Assembly (NCBI GenBank): GCA_039654915.1
Contig: CM077599.1
Location: 5,892,501 to 5,956,500 of the forward strand
From: Aquilaria yunnanensis
Lineage: Eukaryota; Streptophyta; Magnoliopsida; Malvales; Thymelaeaceae
Reading direction: 5' to 3'
DNA: 64,000 nucleotides
The position numbers and the translations under genes are program-made. This document shows positions 23,216 through 35,299 of the stretch, piece by piece. How positions within the stretch are numbered: position 1 is the first letter of the stretch; every line of letters starts with the position of its first letter. The notes under the pieces are model-generated. The model was not told the origin of the DNA. It saw nothing but the letters and a program-made list of their open reading frames with translations, and searched no databases.

Positions 23216-25378
23216 CTGGCTACATCTTTACTCAAGCGTGCATGAAATTAATTAGATTACTGTTGCATGCATAAGGGTTAAATTTTAGGGCGTGAAACCC
23301 TCTTTTTTTTAAAAAAAAATTTTTGGAGTAATGAAACTCTTGTTAAGAGAATAAAGGATGTGAAACCTTATTGGACCTTATTATTGTAATTAATAAAACA
23401 CTTCAACCATTCTTATTGCAGGCCCCTAAACTAACGTTCCCAGGGAATCTAGGAAGTTGAAAGTTTGGTAACAATATTCAATTAATTTAATTAGCTTACT
23501 CTATTTTAAATTCTAAGCTCCCAACTTTTTGTATTCAAAGTCGTGACACACATACAGCTGTAGGGTTTTGAGAAAAGATGTTGACTTCTCTAATCAATTG
23601 GACATTTGGACACCACAAGGGACATATAGTTGAATTAACTTTGTTATTTTACCATATATGATGACTTCTTTGCTTTAATACTCTATATGGTACAACACAC
23701 ATACTATCTGAGCAAAGATCGGCGAATCCCTTAATTAATTAATTAATTAATTATGATTGAAAAGGGCTCCAATCCTGAAGAATGTGAGTACAAATATGTC
23801 ACCGACAATGATTAATTTCATTTACACATAGATATCTGTGGGACGTACAGAAGTCAAAAAAATATATAACAGTATAATTAAGAAATGTCCATTTGGTCAT
23901 GTGCATATTAATGCATGATGACTGGTGCACGGTGCACCTCGCCGATCTCATGAACCTCGCTCATTTTCTCAAGTTGACATTTTTTTCTCATAATGTGCAG
24001 ATTAATTATATGTAACCCCTCGCATAATTTTCGGAACTATAATTAACTTACTGTTCCAAGTTAATAAGTAGTATTACTTTTCACTTGGTATATATGCAGT
24101 AGTTTTTCCGCTTTCTCTCCGGCTCGTCGATGCGGCCTTAATTACTCGCTAAATACTCATGTTTAATTAGCTTTATATGATCTCTCTCTACTACGTACAG
24201 TATTATCTAATTTTAGTTATGGTATGGGAATAGTATACCTCTGTTTTCGAAAAGTATTACGTGTTAATTAATAAGAAGGGATAGGGTTTAATTCGTGGTG
24301 AGGGTCATATTACTGTTAATCGTATGTACGTAAGCTAAGCTGCTAAAGCGAAGATCAGCCATATGGAGTAGTATATATACTGGCTCTAGCGTTTAATAAA
24401 TAGACAGACGTGCGTTGTTGCAGAGTGGATTAAGGGAAGTAGCCTAAAACCTCTTTCATCCCTCAAACTTTATAAGGTGGGACATTTTACTCTCTTAACT
24501 GCTAAGCTATCCAACTTCCGTTATAGAAATCATGGTTTTCGCTAGTAGAGCACCAAAATTAAAGATAATGAAAGTTGAAGGACCAAACTGGTACGTTTTC
24601 ACATAATCAAGGGGCTAATGCAGCTAACTGCCACTTTTATTCACTGCAACAGACATAAAGAAGACGCAGCGGCCAATAGAGCAATCGTGGCAGACCTGCC
24701 AGAGGCCGGAGAGCAACAGGGGTGGGCAGAGCCATTTCTTTGATTACAAGTTCATTTATTGGAGCAGGCACAGATATGTTCTGATTCATGAAAGAAAAGC
24801 AGCAAACATTCTATGTTTGGTAATTGGTATGTTTATTGAAGTTTGGGCGTTGTTAAGTCGCCCAGCATCAAACTTTCCTTCTGTTATCTCACTTATGATG
24901 GTATTTTAACAATTTTATAATAAATTTGTAATAATGCTCACTTTATACAGCCTGATTGGCGAAGCTAAAATAGCCACTGAAAAGTCACTTATTTAGAATC
25001 AATTTCATTTAAAACTTAGTACCCAAAAAAATTTATAACCACTTGAATCATATTTTGTTTTGCCAATTAATTAATTTTTATAAATTTCTTCCTTAACCAA
25101 CTTAAGAAAAAGAAAAACCAATAGAAAAATATTTAAATTTTGCAAAGATTGTGGTAAAAGTGACTTTTTGTTTTTTTCGAAATATAAATTTTCAATTGAT
25201 AAATTGAAAAATAATCATTAATAATCACTTAATAATAATTTTGTAACTGCACCTGTAGTATCTTTTTGTAATTACTCTATAGCATGTTCTTTGTGATGCT
25301 ACATGCAACAGTCATGCCCGTTATTTGACAACATTATTACTATAAAAATTAGTGTAGATAAAAAAAATATTGAAGATA
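23216..25378. other. Long intergenic stretch, no gene seen
   Basis: AT-rich, with (TTAA)n-like tracts near 23,730. Faint inverted similarity exists between about 24,430-24,490 and 24,560-24,660, too poor to call an element. No exon-like frames. Confidence 0.5.
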
Positions 25379-25380
25379 TA

Positions 25381-25617
25381 TTCTTTCTATTTCACATTAA
25401 TTGACCATTTTACATTTTTTTATTCAAGTTTGACATGAACATATTTATATTAATATGTATTGAAAAAAAATTAAAAATAATATTTAGAAACTATAATCTT
25501 TAAAGTTTCATTTTCATATAAAATATTAATATTTTTATAATAAATTTTGAAAGAAATAAAATCATAAATTAATTACTTTGAATAGTAAAAAAGTCAATTT
25601 TTGTGAAACGGTGAGAG
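25381..25617. mobile_element. Stowaway-type MITE, 237 bp
   Basis: The ends are TTCTTTCTATTTCAC and, inverted, CTCTCACCGTTTCAC, each bordered by TA (25,379-25,380 and 25,618-25,619). Internal TTTGACTTG/AAGTTTGAC-type sequence and length match the copy at 34,973. Confidence 0.7.
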
Positions 25618-25781
25618 TATATAGTTTTGCCATTTTAGAGTGATTGAGATAGATAATCTTTATTTTCAATAAGTAATTAAAAAATTTTAAAAATTGTTAT
25701 AGATCAGGCGGTAATATCAATATTTACCAATCATGTTGTTTTAATTACAGTATTAGCAACAACTCTACAAGGCCAGTTTGA

Positions 25782-26143
25782 TCACCAAAAACAGAATGTG
25801 TACATCCATGAAATTATAACCTTCTCAATTGCCACCAAAAGCTCTCCTTTTTTATGTTCCTCAAGCCATCTTTGAGCCATTGCATCTAACTCCTTTGCCG
25901 TCCTCCTAGTCACCCTCTCATGGCTGACAAATCCAAACCATGCAACAAATGAAACTGCATCCCTCATTGCAAACAACCCTAGTTGATCAAAGAAATCCTT
26001 TATTGCCTTCAGGCAATGTCTTACTTCTACATCGTTGTCGGAATATCTTTTCCGGACTACCATCCTTAAGTCACATTCAATGTTGTTTCCCTAAACAAGT
26101 TCTTCATATCCACCAAAATAGCACCAACAGCTTTACCCTTTTT
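25782..26143 (-). pseudogene. CYP82-type cytochrome P450 relic
   Basis: On the minus strand, from about 26,130, the sequence reads AILVDMKNLFRETTLNV. After a 2-nt frame slip it continues RMVVRKRYSDNDVE and then a segment with RHCLKAIKDFFDQLGLFA and RTAKELDAMAQRWLEEHKK. This order matches the central region of CYP82 P450s: LVDMK..F..LTLN, RM..GKRY, the F-G region, and TAKELD...WLEEHK. It stops near 25,782. The N-terminus, I-helix, ExxR and haem loop are missing. The frameshift and truncation make it a pseudogene. CYP82 enzymes oxidise terpenoids, alkaloids or phenolics; which substrate the parent used cannot be told. Confidence 0.7.
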
Positions 26144-26875
26144 TTTTTGTTCTTAAACTAGAGCTTGTGATATGTCCTCCAACGAGGATTAGGATTCCAC
26201 TTCTCATGTTTGTACATGTTCTATTTGCTCGATCTTCGCAGCAAACATAAAATAAAGCGTTGAATATTTGCTCATCATCTTGATATATTTGGAAGACGAT
26301 TGAAGGGTTTGCAAATAGAGAAACTCATCAGTCTACTTCAACTCTATTTCATGTGTGTACACTTTAGTTGAGGAGCAAAATCACATTGAAGTCCATCTTC
26401 TTGCTTTCCAATCTTGTTTTAGTCATCTAATAAGCAAAATCACTACAAGAGTGCGAAGTATTTTCTATAACTGTTTCCTATGTTAAAAATCATAAGATGA
26501 ATAAATTGAAGTAAAATCGTCGGACGAAGCGGTAGGGCCAATTTCTCCAACAAGTTTAAGACAAATATGCTTCCTATGTTTTTCCTGCAATAACTTTTTC
26601 TATGGTTTTCATGCAAAAGAATATTTGTCCAACAATTTTAAGGCAAACATGTTTCCTACGCCTTTCTTGCAATAACTTTTTTGACAGTTTTCATGCAAGA
26701 AAAGAGTCCTAAGCTTTTCTTGGACAACTATTTCCTACGAGTTTTTGACAAATAAAATAGTAGCAAATTGAATGTTTCAAAATCGTAGGAAACAAATAAT
26801 TTCCTAAAGATTTTTTATGATAAAACTTTGTCTCAAAATCATAAGAAAATAAATTGTGACCGTTTTCCTATGATT

Positions 26876-27480
26876 TGTAACCCTAAACCTTAAACACAAA
26901 CCCTAACCCTAACTCTAAATCCCTAAATACAAACCCTAACCATAAACCCCATCCCAAACCCTAGCCCTCAATCTCTAAACATAAACCCTAACCCTAAACC
27001 CTTCCTCAAACCCTAACCCTAAACTGGCCTAAACCATAAATCTCTAAACACAAGTCTGTAAATCCTAACCCTAAATCCCTAAATACAAATACTAACCCTA
27101 AACCCTGCCCCAAATCCTAACCTTAAACTGGTCTAAACCCTAAATCTCTAAACACAAGTCTTCAAGCCCTAACTCTAAATCCTTAAATACAAACCCTAAC
27201 TATAAACTGGTCTAAACCCTAATACTAACCCTAAACCCCGCCCCAAACCCTAACCTTAAACTGGTCTAAACCCTAAATCTCTAAACACAAGTCCTCAAAC
27301 CCTAACCTTAAATCCCTAAATATAAACCCTAACCATAAACCCTACCCCAAACCCTAACCCTAAACTGGCCTAAACCCTAAATATCTAAATACAAGTCCTC
27401 AAACCCTAACACTAACACAAGTCTTCAAACCTTAACCCTAACACAAGTCCTCAAACCTTAACACTAAACACAAATCTGAT
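26876..27480 (+). repeat. Telomere-like CCCTAAA array
   Basis: Degenerate ACCCTAA/CCCTAAA motifs throughout. They are organised into a higher-order unit near 120 bp containing AAACTGG(T/C)CTAAACCCTAAA, TCTCTAAACACAAGTC and AAATCCCTAAATACAAACCC. At least four such units are visible. Confidence 0.85.
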
Positions 27481-28559
27481 TAATCCTCAACCCTAAAACT
27501 TCAAACCTTATTGCTAAACCCTTTGAACCACATAAAATCCCTAGCCCTTACGTACTCTAAATGGTTAAACCAACTCAAATCCTATAACTCAAACTTTAAA
27601 CCCTAATTGAAGATCTAATTCCTAACACACTATTCTTAACCTTAACTTTAACATTCTAAACCTTACCCTTAATTTATGTAACACCTTCCGCAGTGATTGA
27701 ACATGACCTAATATGTATAAGTAAATTTATATGTATGTAAGTATGTATGTATGTATGTATATAAGGTTTAAATAGGTGGGAATTGCAAAAATTTTGCAGA
27801 TTCGAAAGGGCAGGAAACAAAACTGGTTCGATGATTTATTCACCATAAAACCGCAGGAAATGTCCTATACTTTTTGTGTGCCTTATTTTTTGAATGAAAA
27901 CTGTCACAAAATTGTAAGAATATTTCCTATTCTTTTGCTTTTATTTTATTTTTATCTATTAAAACCGTTGGACAGTTAGCCATAACCTCCATTTTAGCCT
28001 CTTCCCAGACTCCATTTTGATCCATTCTGTCTTTTGTTTCTCGGACAACTCGCCGCTGATGAACTCCATCTGATCTTAGCTCATTGGCATCGTCAATTTC
28101 CCTCTTTCATTTTTGCTCACTGCGCCGCTGGTGATCTCCAATTCTTTATCCCAATAGCTCGCTGATGACTCACTCTTTCACCGCCATTTTCAATTGCGCG
28201 CCAAGTCCATCAACTTTAATTTCATCCACTTTTTCACTCTCATTTCTTTGTGTAATTTGCTCAATTTTGGTTACTTGTTTGGTTTTGTTTGACAGATTAA
28301 GTTTATATGTGTATGAATATTAGTCAAAATTAGTGTTATCATTTAAAATTAGAAAAGTAGTTAAATTACCTAGATTGTGAAAATTTGCTAAAGTGTGCAA
28401 TTAGCAAAGAAAAATTAGCTAAAATATGAAATTTAGGTAAAATATAAAAAAATAGCTAGAATATATGAAAATTAGCTACATTAGCTAATTTAGGTAAACT
28501 GTGAAAATTTAGGTAAAATATGAAATTAGATAAAATATGAAAGTTAGTTAAATTAGTGA
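27481..28559. other. CACTA interior, no gene seen
   Basis: A telomere-like array tail, a (GTAT)n tract near 27,735-27,765, and then leader-like DNA (27,990-28,260). No exon could be supported. Confidence 0.4.
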
Positions 28560-29640
28560 AACTTACAAAATATGAAAATTAGCTAAATTAGCTACAACAT
28601 GAAAATTAGCTAAAATATGAAAAATAGCTAGAATATGAAAATAAGCTATGATTTGGTAAAATTTGAAAATTAGTTAAATTAGTGAAAATATAAACATTAG
28701 CTAAGATGTGAAAATTTGGTGTCTTAGTGGAACTTACAAAATATGAAAATTAGCTACAATATTAAAATTAGCTAAAATATGAAAAATAGCTAGAATATGA
28801 AAATGAGTTATGATTTGGTAAAATATGAAAATTAGTTAAATTACTAGAAATATAAAAATTAGCTAAGATGTGAAAATTAGGTAACTTAGTAGAACTTACA
28901 AAATATGAAAACAAGCTAAATTAGCAAGAATATGAAAATGAGCTATGATTCTGTAAAATATGAAAATTATTTAAATTACTGGAAATATAAAAATTAGCTA
29001 AGATGTGAAAATTATGTTACAAAATATGAAAATTAGCTACAATATGAAAATTCACTAAAATACGAAAAATAGCTAGAATATGAAAATGAGCTATGATTTG
29101 GTAAAATATGAAAATTATTTAAATTACTAGAAATATAAAAATTAGCTAAGATTTGAAAATTAGGTAACTTAGTGGAACTTACAAAATATGAAAATTAGCT
29201 AAAATATGAAAAAAAAAATAGCTAGAATATGAAAATGAGCTATGATTCGGTAAAAATTTTCATATTCGGTAAAATTTGAAAATTAGTTAAATTACTAGAA
29301 ATATAAAAATGATCTAAGATGTGAAAATTAGGTAACTTAGTAGAACTTACAAAATAAGAAAATTAGCTAAATTAGCTAAAATATGAAAAATAGCTAGAAT
29401 ATGAAAATGAGCTATGATTTGGTAAAATATGAAAATTAGTTAAATTAGTGGAAATATAAAAATTGTTTAAGATGTGAAAATTAGGTAACTTAGTGGAGCT
29501 TACAAAATATAAAAATTAGCTAAATTAGCTAAAATGTGAAAAAATAGCTAGACTATGAAAATTAGCTATGATTCGGTAAAATATAAAAATTAGTTAAATT
29601 AGTGGAAAATAAAAATTAGCTAAACTATGAGAACTAGTTC
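28560..29640 (+). repeat. AT-rich minisatellite, about seven copies
   Basis: The unit is 130-172 bp and contains ACTTACAAAATATGAAAATT, AATAGCTAGAATATGAAAAT, GAGCTATGATTTGGTAAAAT and AAAATTAGCTAAGATGTGAA. Copies are marked by the ACTTACAAAATA phrase (or a variant) near 28,561, 28,733, 28,895, 29,025, 29,177, 29,345 and 29,499. Confidence 0.85.
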
Positions 29641-29875
29641 AAATATTGGTATTAGCCAAATTATGGACTAATTAGTTATAATTACCACTCCTTTTTAGGA
29701 TGGTTTGTTAGAGCTTAAGACATATTAGCTCGGGTAAAACCCCAACCGACCAATTAGGTGGCCCAGGACATGGTCAGGGTCCACGAGGACAACGGTATAT
29801 TCTTTCACCAACCCAGGCACCACTGACACAGACTTCAGTGACACAACCCTGATACCTAGACCTTACCCGCCATAG

Positions 29876-29974
29876 ATGTATGATGGATTTACCTCCACTT
29901 TCAATCACTTCTTGGAGACTGATGATGTGTATTACTCAGACATGAGCTCACTATCTGAGCCGTCTCATTATTAG
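29876..29974 (+). other. Short coding-like frame in the CACTA interior
   Basis: A 32-codon frame begins MYDGFTSTFNHFLETDD and ends in SEPSHY before a stop. The surrounding DNA (29,690-30,190) is less AT-rich than its neighbours and may be a remnant of an element-encoded protein. No family was recognised. Confidence 0.3.
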
Positions 29975-30189
29975 CCTATGGGTGCCGGCCAAGCTAACAA
30001 GGCGTAGGACCTTAATGTATGTAAGCGGGTAGCAGTAGCAGTGGTAGCCTCAGCAGCAACAGAGGATGGTGGATCACCCGTCCTTGGATGACAAGCTGCA
30101 CACGGACCTTAGGAGGCGAAGCCCAAGGAATGCAGACTTACCTCTACCTCCACATCCACAAAACCATCAAACGATCATTCCTCGTGAGT

Positions 30190-31482
30190 AAGTGTTACTG
30201 ACTTCTATAATTAATTTATTGATAAATATATATTTTTTACAATTATGTCAACCTTATATAGCCCTTTCTAGAATTTCATTTGTTATAGCCTTCTTACTAA
30301 TAAAAAAAAGGATAATTTACATAAAATTAGACCATAATTTACATCAATAATACAAAAATTATAAGCAAAAATAATAATCATAACAAATCATAAACGAAAC
30401 CCAACTTCTTTAACTCCAACCTTTTGATGAGAGATAAGAGATTCGGTTGGAGGATAAATGAAATGGAGGAGAGTCATGTTGGAGGGCCATAGTGGAGGAG
30501 ATAAAGGCAGGAAATGATCGCACAGTAAAGGGCCGTAATGGAAGAGATGGAAGTAGGAGAAGGGACACGGTGGAGGAGGCACGCAATGGAGAAGACGAAG
30601 CTGAATGAAAATGGGCACGACAGAAGATGGATGCGATGAAAGACGGATGTAGCGAAGGACAGGAGTGATGGAGGACGAACACGGTGAAAAACAGCTGTGA
30701 CGGAGGAAAGATGGCAACAGCGCAGTAGAGACTCAAACGGTAGAGAAGGAGGATTATGGTAAGGGAAAGTGGGGAAAGATAGAGGATGAGAGTGATCGGA
30801 TAGATGGTGAAGAGTTAGGGTTAAAGGCAGTAGAGGACATGAAAGGAGATGAGATTGATTAGTGAGAAACGAGGGTTATGGGAATAAGAAAATGCAACCT
30901 AGAAAATTAATATCACTATCTACGATGAAATAAATCATAGCTAACAATTGCTATGATTTAGCCTTGGTTCTTTGCATTGCAGAATCAAGGCCAAATCGTC
31001 ACAAAAAGCCTTGTGGTCCTCATGTGGCATAATCTAAGTCATTAACTTTGCGATAATTTTACTACAGTTTTAGTTGTTGCAGTTGTCACGCCCAAATTTT
31101 CCCTAAAAATTTCAAATTTCTCCTAAAAATTTCAAATTTCTCTTCATTTTGTTTAATTTTGCGTACAATTTAGCCTCGATTATTTTTTTCCTATAATTTC
31201 CCAATGACATTCAACTACTATTACACTGCAAAATCTTAAAAATCTTATGTTAAATTGAAAATTAATGAAAATTTTATGCTATATGTTATAGTAACTATTA
31301 TTGATGGCTAAACCTTAAACTAATTTTCAAATTATTGAAAATCTAATTTAACAAAATTAAATAACTTAACAAATTAATGTCATAATTTTCACAAATTTCT
31401 AGAAGATTATTAAACTTACTAAATATGAAAACCTCAAAAAATGGTACTTTCCAAATATAAAAACCCTTATAAAGTGGAAAGT
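30190..31482. other. CACTA interior, no gene seen
   Basis: A purine-rich, GGA/GAT-rich block (30,420-30,870) reads open on the minus strand as low-complexity Ser/Pro/His-rich sequence. AT-rich subterminal-type DNA follows, with GCTATGATTT and CGTCACAAAA motifs. No gene is supported. Confidence 0.4.
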
Positions 31483-32060
31483 TTAGTGTTTAGGGTTAGG
31501 TCAATTAGTGTTAACTAGGGTTAGTGTTTAGGATTAGTGTTATGTTAGTGTTTAGGGTTAGGATTAGTCTCCCAAAAGTTGAAAGTTCTAAATTTGGAAG
31601 TCTCCAAATAATTTGAAGTTATGGTTAGTATTAGAGTTAGTGTTTAGGATTAATGTTTAAGTAAGTGTTTAGAATTTAGTGTTTAGGGTTATGATTTAGT
31701 GTTAGTGTTAAAAGTTAATGATAGAGTTTAGGGTGAGGGTTAGGGTTTAGGGTTAGGGTTAAGGTTTAGTGTTGGTGGTGTTAGTATTTAGGGCTAAAGG
31801 TTTAGAGTTTAGGGTTTAGGGTTTAGAGTTTCGGGTTAAAGGTTTAGGATACTCTTGTTTAGGGTTTTTGGGTTTAGGGTTAGTGTTAGTGTTAGTGTTT
31901 AGGGTTTAGGTTAGGGTTTAAGGTTTAGGATTTGGGTTAGTGTTTAATGCTTAGGGTTATGGTTAGTATTTAAGGTCTCAGGTTTAGAGTTTAAGGTTTG
32001 GAAAGTTGGGGATTTAGTGTTTTAAGGTTTGGGATTTTGAGGATTTAGGGTTTGAGTGTT
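31483..32060 (+). repeat. Telomere-like TTTAGGG array, opposite orientation
   Basis: Degenerate GTTTAGGGTT and TTAGTGTT motifs throughout, the complement of the array at 26,876-27,480. It is less regularly organised than the left array. Confidence 0.85.
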
Positions 32061-32242
32061 AGGTTGTGGGAAAATTGTAATAGATATTCTTACAAATTTG
32101 CTACGATTATTTTCATAGCAATTTTGTCACAACTTTTCCCTCAAAAAATCCTTACCAAATCATTTGAGATGATTATTGTCAACGCAAAAAAGTTCATCAT
32201 AAAATTGCCTCAAACTACAACAATTTTTATCATAGCAAATGG

Positions 32243-34059
32243 CACTACTAAAAAATGGGCATCTACTAATGACCGTTATCAATAGTCTTACGTTGGTAAT
32301 TTCAAAATTACTAACGTGAGACCATTGACAGCAAGCAATGGTAATAAATGCATTGAATTTTTTTTTTACCGACGGCTAAGTATTACACTATTGGTATATT
32401 TCAATATCTAACCGTTAGAAAAGTGGCAGATGAAAATTATCAATGGCTCAAATTCAAATGATTTTTATCAACATTTTAACTTTTACTAATGTGTTGAGCT
32501 GTTGGTAACATTGAGTTGTTTGTACATACCAGCACATTTGAAATGTGTAAGACCATCGGTAATTTTGTTAAAATTAAAAAAAAAAAATTAAAGCAATTTC
32601 CAAATTAAGAGTCAATGGAAACTACCATTTATTTTTAGAAAAAATATAATAAAAATTAAAATAATTAATATTTAAATTGTCATTGAATTTTACTAAGTAC
32701 TAAGGGAACACTAGTACAAAAAATCACAATCAAAATCACAAATATATGAAAAAAAAATCATTTGTCTATTTATTGAAAATCACAAAATTAAAAAAAATAA
32801 CAGAAAATCAGAAAAGCCAAAATTAACAAAAATTCAGAAAAGCTAGGATTCAATAATTCAAAAAAATTGAACAATTAAAAAAAATTCAGAAATAACAATT
32901 AGCAACAATTAACGATTAACAAAAATTTAGAGTTCAACAATTAACAAAAATTTGGCAAAAACCAGAATTCCAAAATTCACAACAATTCAAAAAATAACCA
33001 AAATCATATTCCTTCGCAAATATTCAACAATTACAACAATTCAAAGAATTCAAAAACTCGAATCAACACAAATAATAATAATAATAATAATAATAACAAA
33101 AAAATTCAAGGAGGCCAGATCTGTAAACGATGGGCCGAGAAGCGAGGTAGACAGCGAGGCAAGGCTAGGAGAAACAGACGGCGACGCATGGAGCGACGAA
33201 GAGACGTGATGGAGAGACGGTTGTGGATGCGGTGGAGAAGAGACAGGAGGATCTGACCACCGCAGCGCCTCGAGGATCTGGGAAAAAAAAATCGGCCACC
33301 GCCGGAGTCGCCAGAAAACTCACTCAAGAGGCGGCGGCGAGAATGTGAGAAGGCTAAGAATGCCAAGAAGGAACGCGAGAAGGCTGAGCACCAGGAGCGC
33401 GAGACGGTCAACGCCAAGAAGGACGAAGATGGCGAGAAGGCCGAGGGCGAGGCGACACGGCGGGAGATGAGGAGACGAAACGGCTGAGGCGATGAGCAAG
33501 GGAGAACTGCGAACGGCGAGGCGAGGAGGTGTTGGGCAGGTGGAGGACGAAGAGTGAGGCGGGTGGGGACGGAGAAGAGATGAAAGGAATGAGAGTTTTG
33601 ACCAGATGGGTTTAGAGATGAGAGATGAGAGGGAGGTGGCAATATTAGGCAAGAGATGAGAGATGAGGGTTTTTATATGGGTTGGGTTACACACGCTGGG
33701 AAGCACATATACATATATATTAAATATAAATATCAATATAATATAAATATACATATTATTATTATTATATATATTACTGTTATTTTTATTATTTATAACA
33801 AAATATTATCAAAATATTATTTTACTTTCTAAAATTATAAAATTTATTGGTTCAATGGCATTAGTTTCCAAGGTCTAGAATTTTCAATAGCTTTCACATT
33901 TAAAATTTTCAATATGAGAATTTTTAACAACTCAACACGTTAAAAAATATGATTTTCAAAATTTTTAACGGCTAGACCTTTGGAAATCCGTCTCCCTTTT
34001 TTATCAAAGCTCATCGTGTTAAAATTTTCGAACGGCCAAATACATATTTTTTAGTAGTG
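32243..34059. mobile_element. Nested CACTA element, 1.8 kb, non-autonomous
   Basis: Both ends start CACTACTAAAAAAT (the right one inverted), 14 identical bases. Subterminal CCGTT / AACGG-type motifs recur (CCGACGGCTAAG, AACCGTTAGAAAAG, GAACGGCC). A GC-rich block (33,110-33,650) is open on the minus strand but low in complexity, probably leader or promoter DNA. No transposase. The 3-bp flanks (TGG and TAA) do not match. Confidence 0.65.
33070..33096 (+). repeat. (AAT)9 microsatellite
   Basis: About nine AAT trinucleotides inside the nested CACTA element. Confidence 0.9.
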
Positions 34060-34202
34060 TAATTTCATAGGAAAATCATTGCAATTGTGGCCGTTGACTG
34101 GTCCACGCTACTATTTGCTACAATTTTGCATCAATAGTTATTTACACCAATTTTTTTCATCGCAGTTGATCATCAAAAAAGCCCATTTCTCTTCTAGTGG
34201 GG

Positions 34203-34970
34203 GTAAAAGTTACAAATTACCAAAGTTTTAGGGGCAAAAAGGTAGTTAGGCCAAAGGAAGTCCTTGTAAAAAAATTCGTAATATATGATATTTTATGTCG
34301 CTTGAACCTAAAAATTTAAGTTGGTGGGTAATTAATCCATAGTTTTTGTTACAATTTTATACTAGTATTTTCTAATATAAAACTAAATTACATGTGAATA
34401 CCCAACGCACATCTCTTGTACATTGGAAAGATGGTAAAAAAGTGCTGCTTGATTTTATATTAGGACAGCTGCCCCGGCCTGTAGCTAGACCCTATTGAGA
34501 TGATAAAATATCGTTACAAATTTACAATCTGCACACCGTTAGCCGCTATCCTCAACTTAACCGTGAAGTAGCTATTAAGTAATACTCGAATCTGAATCCC
34601 AAATAGATTTTAAAATTGAAAATTTGATTTCCCATGCATATCGTGCTTTTGTTTTAAAAACAAAAGAAAAAGAAAATATACACAGAAGAAATTTAAACGA
34701 ATTATATAGGTAGAGATTTATCTTGTAAGTTGCTGTTTTGGGACTCATGTCTTGGAAATGGATTAATTATTTGATGCTTAGTCCTAACATGTATTATGAA
34801 CGTATGTGGCTCATAACTGGAGCTCATTCATATATTTAGGCAAAAGGTAGCATCCATAGTATATCTATGCATGTGAATTAAACAGTCCTTGAAAGTTAGC
34901 CTCTCAGAAACTTAATAAGATATAGGAAATTAATCATTTCCTAGACATTATCATTAATTATTATATATTA
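34203..34970. other. Intergenic DNA, no gene seen
   Basis: A single MULE-like terminal phrase (TTACCAAAGTTTTAGGGGC near 34,217) has no visible partner. Otherwise AT-rich and featureless. Confidence 0.45.
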
Positions 34971-34972
34971 TA

Positions 34973-35206
34973 CTCCCTCCGTCCCATATTCTTTACACCA
35001 TTTGACTTTTTCACTTAGTTTGACTTGAATTTATTTATATTAGTATTTATTTAAAAAAATTTAAAAAAATATATTTAAAAACTATATGTCTTAATTTATC
35101 ATTCTTATATAAAATTTTTTCATTTATATACTAAATTATTGAAAATAAAAAATTATAGATTAATTGCTAAAAAATGAATAGTGAAAAGAATATGGGACGG
35201 AAGGAG
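34973..35206. mobile_element. Stowaway-type MITE, 234 bp
   Basis: The ends are CTCCCTCCGTCCCATATTCT and, inverted, CTCCTTCCGTCCCATATTCT, 18 of 20 matching. TA lies on both sides (34,971-34,972 and 35,207-35,208). This is the best-preserved member in the window. Confidence 0.9.
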
Positions 35207-35299
35207 TATTATATTCTAAAGATGAACATGGTTACTATTTTTTTTTCTTTTGGCTTTTATTTTTTATTTTTACTTTTTTTATTATGTAATTTGCTCTTT

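Larger units (their letters stand above)
26441..34199. mobile_element. Probable large CACTA element with nested insert
   Basis: Left end CACTACAAGAGTGCGAAG; right end, inverted, CACTAGAAGAGAAATGGG. Inside are a CCCTAAA-type array near the left end and a TTTAGGG-type array near the right end, placed in mirror image once the nested 1.8-kb element is removed. Left subterminal motifs are TTTCCTA(T/C)G; the inverse CATAGGAAA lies about 130 bp from the right end. No full transposase is visible. The 3-bp flanks do not match (AAT and GGG), so the two ends may belong to different elements or the duplication has decayed. The pairing is inference. Confidence 0.5.

Noticed and set aside
24430..24660. Possible MITE with degenerate inverted ends
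   Set aside because: Similarity between the halves is weak and no target duplication was found.
26876..27480. True chromosome end
   Set aside because: Repeats are degenerate, internal, matched by an inverted array 4 kb away and enclosed by transposon ends.
30388..30736. Two overlapping minus-strand frames rich in Ser, Pro and His
   Set aside because: Low-complexity purine-rich DNA inside a CACTA-type element; both frames are open by composition.
33106..33754. 178- and 144-codon minus-strand frames
   Set aside because: GC-rich leader-like block of the nested CACTA element; Ser/Arg/Pro-biased, overlapping frames and no motif.
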